Shown here piece by piece: positions 59,841-64,000 of a DNA stretch of 64,000 bases. The notes beneath the pieces are model-generated. The model saw only the letters and a list, made by a program, of their open reading frames with translations, did not search any database and was not told the origin of the DNA. Both the position numbers and the translations under genes were made by a program. This DNA is from Actinomadura flavalba DSM 45200. Its GTDB lineage: Bacteria; Actinomycetota; Actinomycetes; Streptosporangiales; Streptosporangiaceae. The DNA lies in assembly GCF_000374305.1 (NCBI RefSeq), contig NZ_KB894093.1:1736001-1800000 (forward strand), in the 5' to 3' direction. How positions within the stretch are numbered: the first letter of the stretch is position 1; the number at the start of each line of letters is the position of its first letter.

Positions 59841-61277
59841 GTGAGAGTCGAGAACCCGCCGCGCCGGTTCCGGACCGCCGCGGCCGTCACGGCCGCCGCC
59901 GCCCTCGGCGTCGCCGGTGTCGTGGCCGCACCCCCGGCCGCCGCCGATCCCGTGTCGCTGACGCTGAAGTACCAGTGCCAGTTCCCGCTGCTCGGCGCGC
60001 AGCCCCTCACCGTCAAGATCGACTCCGACGTGCCGAAGCGCGCCAAGGTGGGCGAGTCGATGCCCGCGATCAACGTGGAGACCCTGTCGACGGTCGGCGA
60101 GAAGTCCGCGCAGGGCCTGCGCGAGGTCGGCTCCAAGACCCTTGAGGGCACCGCGCACGCGTCCGTCACCGTCGTCGCGCCGCAGGGCAACGTCCCGGTG
60201 CGCGTGCCCGCGACCCTCGCCAAGAAGGAGCTGCCCGCCTCGGGCGGCTTCGAGATCAGCGCCCCCGGCAAGACGCCGCCCATCCGGTTCAGCAAGCCCG
60301 GCCAGGCGAAGATCAACCTCGGCGGGCTCGTGCTGACGCTGACGCCGCGCCTCGCCGACGGCACCCCGACCGGCCTGGAGACCTTCGAGTCCGAGTGCAC
60401 CCTGGACGAGGGCCAGAACGTCACGCTCGCCACCGTCGAGGTCTACGAGGACGGCAACGGCGGCGAGGACAAGGTGCCGCCGTCCGTCCCGTCCGGCGTG
60501 ACCGCCAAGGCCACCACCACGACCGCGTCCCTGAGCTGGACCGCCTCCACCGACGAGGGGTCCGGCGTCGCGGGCTACGAGGTCCTGGACTCGTCCGGCA
60601 ACGTCGTCGCCACCTCCACCGCGCCGAACGCGACCGTCGGCGAACTCACCGCCGACACCGAGTACGCGTTCCGCGTCCGCGCCAAGGACAAGGCCGGCAA
60701 CGTCTCGCAGCCCAGCGCGCCCGTCACCGTGCGCACCGAGAAGTACCCCCCGGACCACCCCGAGGGGTCGTTCGCCATCAAGGGCTCGACGTCCGTCAAG
60801 GCCGCCAACGGCACGGCGCCGCTCGTCGGCGCGATCGACGTGGGCCTCCAGTCCGCCGGTGAGTTCTCCGGCACGCTCGTCCTCAACCCGACGCAGGGCG
60901 ACTTCAAGGTGCTCGGCTTCCTGCCGGTGCGGGCCGGGATCGTCCTGGAACCGCAGGGCAAGGTCACCGGCACGATCGAGGGCGGCAAGGTCGTCGCGAA
61001 CACCACGGTGCAGACGAAGCTGCCCACGTTCCAGCTCTTCGGCGCGATCCCGCTCGGCGGCGGCGCCAACTGCCGCACGGAGAAGCCTTCCGCGATCAAG
61101 CTGACCTCCCAGGGCGCCTTCACGTTCGAGAAGGGCGGCAAGCTCACCGGCGAGTACGAGCTGTCCGGCCTCAAGGACTGCGACCTGCTGACGCCGCTGC
61201 TCAGCGCCTTCACCGCCGGCGCGGGCAACACCCTCGACCTGGACCTCACCCCCCAGCCCCGGCCGCAGGGCCAGTGA
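59841..61277 (+). CDS. Secreted DUF6801-like protein 3 (fibronectin type III linker)
   Basis: A 478-residue third paralogue. The signal peptide ends near AAADP; the N-terminal domain (about 36-208) begins VSLTLKYQCQFPLLGAQPL. The linker is a fibronectin type III domain (about 216-303: VPPSVPSGVTAKATTTTASL, then SWTAS, YEVL, TEYAFRVRAKDKAGN). The C-terminal domain (about 304-478) runs FAIKGSTSVKAANGTAPL to NTLDLDLTPQPRPQGQ. It is more diverged than 1 and 2 and lacks their promoter box; the GTG has GAGAGGT upstream. Its stop overlaps the lipase gene's ribosome binding site, so the two form an operon. Confidence 0.9.
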   Translation: MRVENPPRRFRTAAAVTAAAALGVAGVVAAPPAAADPVSLTLKYQCQFPLLGAQPLTVKIDSDVPKRAKVGESMPAINVETLSTVGEKSAQGLREVGSKTLEGTAHASVTVVAPQGNVPVRVPATLAKKELPASGGFEISAPGKTPPIRFSKPGQAKINLGGLVLTLTPRLADGTPTGLETFESECTLDEGQNVTLATVEVYEDGNGGEDKVPPSVPSGVTAKATTTTASLSWTASTDEGSGVAGYEVLDSSGNVVATSTAPNATVGELTADTEYAFRVRAKDKAGNVSQPSAPVTVRTEKYPPDHPEGSFAIKGSTSVKAANGTAPLVGAIDVGLQSAGEFSGTLVLNPTQGDFKVLGFLPVRAGIVLEPQGKVTGTIEGGKVVANTTVQTKLPTFQLFGAIPLGGGANCRTEKPSAIKLTSQGAFTFEKGGKLTGEYELSGLKDCDLLTPLLSAFTAGAGNTLDLDLTPQPRPQGQ

Positions 61278-61291
61278 AGGAGCCACGACCG

Positions 61292-62515
61292 ATGAACGGC
61301 TCATCCCTGGCGGCCCGCTGCCGCCGCCTCGCCGCCCTCGCGGTCGGCGCCGTCCTGGTCGGCGCGTCGCTGAACGGCGTCGCGTCCGCCGCCCCCGACG
61401 ACCCCGCCCCCGCCGGTGACGCGTTCTACGTGCCGCCGTCCCCGCTGCCCGAGGGCAAGCCCGGCGACGTCATCCGCTGGCGCCCGTCCAAGGCGGGCCC
61501 GCCGGCCGCGCGCAGCCTCGCCGACGCCTGGCAGGTCATGTACCTGTCGACGGACGCGCTCGGCAAGCGCAACGCCGTCACCGGCAGCGTCCTGGTTCCC
61601 AAGGGCGCCGACCCGGCCAAGGCCCCCGTCATCGGGTTCGGTCCCGGTACGAGCGGTCCCGCGTTCCGGTGCGCGCCGTCCAAGTTCCTCGACCAGGGCG
61701 CCTTCTACGAGCAGTCCGCCGTCAACGGGATGCTGAAGGCCGGTTACGCCGTCGCGATGACCGACTACGAGGGCTACAAGCCCGAGGTCAAGACGACGTA
61801 CATGACCGGCAAGGCCATGGGCCCCGCGCTCATCGACGGCGTCCGCGCCGCGCAGCGGCTGCCCGCCGCCAAGCTGAACGCCGAGTCGCCGGTCTTCTTC
61901 CGCGGCTACTCCCAGGGCGGCGGCGCCGCCATGTGGGCCGGGCAGCTCCAGGCCGAGTACGCGCCCGAGCTGAAGCTCACGGCCGTCGTCGCGGGCGGCG
62001 TCCCGTCCGACCTGACCAAGGTCGCGCTGCCGCTCAACGGCCGTCGCGGCTTCGGGTTCCTCGCCTACGCGCTCATCGGCCTGGACAACGCCTACGCCGA
62101 CCTCAAGCTCGACCAGTACTTCACCGAGGCCGGTCGCAAGGCGTTCACGGACATGCCGAAGGACACCTGCACGCTGGAGATCCTCACCGAGTGGGCGGGC
62201 AAGCGCACCGCCGACTACCTGACCAAGTCCCCGTTCCTCGACGCGCCGTGGCTCGCCCGGGTCGCCGAGAACAAGCTGGGCTCGCTGCCGCCCAAGGTGC
62301 CGGTGTTCCAGTACCACGGCACCAAGGACGACATCGTCGCCTACGGCCAGGCGTCCGAGCTGCGGACCGCCTACTGCGCGGCCAAGGTGAACGTCACCTG
62401 GAAGACCTACGAGGTCGACCACATCACCGGAGTCGGCCGTGGCAACGCCGACGCCCTCGCCTACATCGCCGCCCGGCTCGCCGGCGAGAACCCCACCCCC
62501 AACTGCGAAGCCTAA
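61292..62515 (+). CDS. Secreted lipase (secretory lipase, LIP family)
   Basis: A 407-residue exported alpha/beta hydrolase. A signal peptide (LAALAVGAVLVGASLNGVASAAP) precedes a domain with the nucleophile elbow GYSQGGGAAMWAGQ, a catalytic Asp/His region with YHGTKDDIVAYGQ and YEVDHITG, and an oxyanion stretch IGFGPGTSG. This is the 'secretory lipase' family of fungi and actinomycetes. ATG 61292 has GAAGGAG nine bases upstream, directly after the stop of protein 3; an in-frame GTG at 61274 is less likely. Substrate may be triglycerides or wall/host lipids; the neighbouring surface proteins hint at extracellular use. Confidence 0.9.
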   Translation: MNGSSLAARCRRLAALAVGAVLVGASLNGVASAAPDDPAPAGDAFYVPPSPLPEGKPGDVIRWRPSKAGPPAARSLADAWQVMYLSTDALGKRNAVTGSVLVPKGADPAKAPVIGFGPGTSGPAFRCAPSKFLDQGAFYEQSAVNGMLKAGYAVAMTDYEGYKPEVKTTYMTGKAMGPALIDGVRAAQRLPAAKLNAESPVFFRGYSQGGGAAMWAGQLQAEYAPELKLTAVVAGGVPSDLTKVALPLNGRRGFGFLAYALIGLDNAYADLKLDQYFTEAGRKAFTDMPKDTCTLEILTEWAGKRTADYLTKSPFLDAPWLARVAENKLGSLPPKVPVFQYHGTKDDIVAYGQASELRTAYCAAKVNVTWKTYEVDHITGVGRGNADALAYIAARLAGENPTPNCEA

Positions 62516-62525
62516 GGAGAACACC

Positions 62526-63056
62526 ATGCGGCGTCTGATCATCGGCGCGGTTCTGACCGCCGCCGTCGGCACCGGCCTCACCGGCTGCGGTGGCGATGAC
62601 GAGCCCAAGCAGTCCCCCCAGGTCGCCTGGGCCGACAAGGTCTGCACCTCGATCGGCATCAACGGGCAGAAGCTCGCCCTGCCGGCCGTCGATGCCGACA
62701 CCCAGAAGTACAAGGCGAACATCGAACTGTTCCTCGACCAGGTCGGCAAGCGGCTGGAGACGATGGAGACCGGGCTGAAGAGCGCCGGTGCCCCGCCCGT
62801 CGACGGCGCGCAGCCCACCGTGGACAAGGCGCTCGCCAAGCTCACCGAGACCCGCGAGTCGCTGGGCAAGGCGCGGGAGGAGCTGAAGAAGGCCGACGTC
62901 AACGACAAGGCCGAGCTGTCCAAGGAACTGAGCAAGCTGTCGAAGGTCATGGTCCCCGCGGCGACCTACCAGGGTCCGCGCGAAGACCTGCGGGCCGACC
63001 CGAAGCTGACTCAGGCGTTCGACACGGCCCCGGCGTGCAAGGCGTCGACGTCGTGA
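62526..63056 (+). CDS. Small helical lipoprotein
   Basis: A 176-residue lipoprotein (MRRLIIGAVLTAAVGTGLTGC; lipobox LTGC). The mature part is helical and Lys/Glu-rich (QKYKANIELFLDQVGKRLETMETGLKSAG; LTETRESLGKAREELKKADV), with two further cysteines near residues 40 and 171. AAGGAG lies seven bases upstream, and the gene starts 10 bases after the lipase stop, so it is in the same operon. No enzyme motif; perhaps a chaperone-like or anchoring partner of the secreted proteins. Confidence 0.85.
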   Translation: MRRLIIGAVLTAAVGTGLTGCGGDDEPKQSPQVAWADKVCTSIGINGQKLALPAVDADTQKYKANIELFLDQVGKRLETMETGLKSAGAPPVDGAQPTVDKALAKLTETRESLGKAREELKKADVNDKAELSKELSKLSKVMVPAATYQGPREDLRADPKLTQAFDTAPACKASTS

Positions 63057-63071
63057 TCCTCGCGAAGACGT

Positions 63072-63099
63072 CCTGACGCGGTTCGTCCGCCGCGTCAGG
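63072..63099 (+). terminator. Hairpin terminator ending the secreted-protein operon
   Basis: A perfect 10-bp stem (CCTGACGCGG 63072-63081 with CCGCGTCAGG 63090-63099) and 8-base loop lie 15 bases after the lipoprotein stop. The following 187 bases up to 63287 show no gene. Confidence 0.75.
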
Positions 63100-63286
63100 G
63101 CACCGGGCACCCGTCCGTCCCCATCTCCCGGGGGCGGGCGGGTGTTCTCGCGTTTGTCACCCCGACACCGGTTTTGTCACTCGCCTGTCCAGGTCGGTCC
63201 CGAAGGTCTTACCCCGCACACAACCGCCCAGAGCGCCGATGCGCCACGCTGAACACGGTAATCAGCCGCCTTCGGGGGAGTGATCA

Positions 63287-64000
63287 GTGACCGCACTCGA
63301 CTGCCGTCCGTTCGAGGCCATCCCCGGCTGGGTGGGGACACGGCTGCGGCCCGCCATCGAGGACGCCGCCGACGAACTGCTCCGCGAACTCGTCGGTGAC
63401 GGCGACGGCGAGGGCGTCGTCCCGCCGCCGAGCGACGGGCCGCGCCGGATGCGGCTGCGGGCCGGGATCGTCGCCGGCATGGCGCACTTCTGCGACCTGC
63501 TGGAGAACCCCGACACCGGCTGGGGGCGCGTCGCCGCGTTCTACCGTGCCGTCGGGCGGCAGCTCGCCCGCGACGGCCGCGACCTCGCCGAGTCGCACCA
63601 GGTGCTGCGCCGGTCGGCGCTGGCGGCCTGGCGGGGGCTGGCGAGCCTCACCGACATCCTCGACCACGACCATGACCACGTGCTGCTCGTCGTCGAGGCC
63701 CAGTTCGCCTACCTGGACGCCGTCACGGCCGAGATCGCCGAGGGGTACCGGGCCGAGCACGGCGTCGCCGCGCGCGACGCGCGGATGCGGCGGGCGCGGC
63801 TGCTGGCGCTGCTGCTCGGGGAGCCGCCGGGCGAACGCGACCGGATCGCGTCGCTGGCCGAGCAGGCGCGCTGGCCGCTGCCGCGCACGGTCGCGGCCGT
63901 CGCGGTCGCCGTCCGGCCGACGCCCGCCGCGCGGGACGCGGCCGCGCGGCCGGTGCTGCCCGTCCCCGCCGAGGTGCTCGCCGACCTCGGGATGGCCGAG
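63287..64000 (+). CDS. PucR/CdaR-type regulator, N-terminal part (cut by right edge)
   Basis: GTG 63287, with GGGGGAG six bases upstream, opens a frame of 238 codons with no stop before the window end. The visible part is a helical domain (LRPAIEDAADELLREL; VIAGMAHFC-like and AFYRAVGRQLARDGRDLAESHQVLRRSALAAW) like that of the PucR regulator at 54022. This is followed by the start of a second domain (RMRRARLLALLLGEP; ASLAEQARWPLPRTVAAVAVAV), which has the hydrophobic pattern that precedes the PucR helix-turn-helix. The DNA-binding end is outside the window. It forms the right border of the secreted-protein locus. Confidence 0.82.
   Translation, partial: MTALDCRPFEAIPGWVGTRLRPAIEDAADELLRELVGDGDGEGVVPPPSDGPRRMRLRAGIVAGMAHFCDLLENPDTGWGRVAAFYRAVGRQLARDGRDLAESHQVLRRSALAAWRGLASLTDILDHDHDHVLLVVEAQFAYLDAVTAEIAEGYRAEHGVAARDARMRRARLLALLLGEPPGERDRIASLAEQARWPLPRTVAAVAVAVRPTPAARDAAARPVLPVPAEVLADLGMAE

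Noticed and set aside
1..64000. tRNA, rRNA, insertion sequences, prophage or integrative-element attachment sites
   Set aside because: No tRNA-like cloverleaf, transposase, integrase or terminal inverted/direct repeats were recognised on either strand.

Overview
The window is chromosomal DNA from a high-GC actinomycete, most like Actinomadura or another member of the Thermomonosporaceae/Streptosporangiales. Support for this: coding runs with G/C in nearly every third position, frequent GTG starts, GGAGG-type ribosome binding sites, and the sporulating-actinomycete gene order purF-purM-DUF3073-valine dehydrogenase-hypothetical-bldC. The genus is inferred. No tRNA, rRNA, insertion sequence, prophage or CRISPR array was seen.

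Layout. 1-1352: an XRE/DUF5919 regulator cut by the left edge, with a large inverted repeat around its promoter, and a divergent Cys-rich hypothetical gene. 1530-5196: a bkdA-bkdB-bkdC type 2-oxoacid dehydrogenase operon. 5380-14295: a beta-helix-like membrane protein, then purS, a RsbW-like ATPase, purQ and a purL carrying about 510 extra N-terminal residues rich in TGPQPAV repeats, then a YtrA-type GntR/DUF1648 pair. 14303-17361: TetR, SDR and Baeyer-Villiger-type monooxygenase. 17382-22819: a secreted coiled-coil cell-wall protein behind a c-di-AMP (ydaO-type) riboswitch, a secreted subtilase, a membrane Ser/Thr kinase homologue with eroded catalytic motifs, a sterol-carrier-like protein and a LamG protein. 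22830-30270: purF, purM, small proteins, a SanA-like protein, DUF3073, valine dehydrogenase and bldC.

30432-38378: TetR and LacI regulators, a lipoprotein amidase, a short UvrA paralogue, a beta-carbonic anhydrase and a methyltransferase. 38427-42104: a 1225-residue secreted subtilase with one seven-bladed RCC1 block inserted between catalytic Asp and His and a second seven-blade block after the Ser; this is the most striking gene here. 42273-48405: pyrD, a Trp-rich repetitive membrane protein, a two-domain COG4315 lipoprotein, a PRC-barrel/DUF2382 protein, DUF488 and a pyruvate oxidase. 48406-53793: a translationally coupled operon (methyltransferase, secreted esterase, fatty-acyl-AMP ligase, second esterase) that looks like a small lipid-modification unit.

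54022-64000: two PucR-type regulators bracket a secreted-protein locus. Three paralogues (DUF6801-like) share N- and C-terminal domains but have three different linkers: a Thr-Pro tract, PDPTGEPS repeats, and a fibronectin type III domain. They are followed by a secreted lipase and a lipoprotein. The first two paralogues have duplicated promoters with an identically spaced upstream box.

Functions rest on motif recognition by eye; no database search was run.
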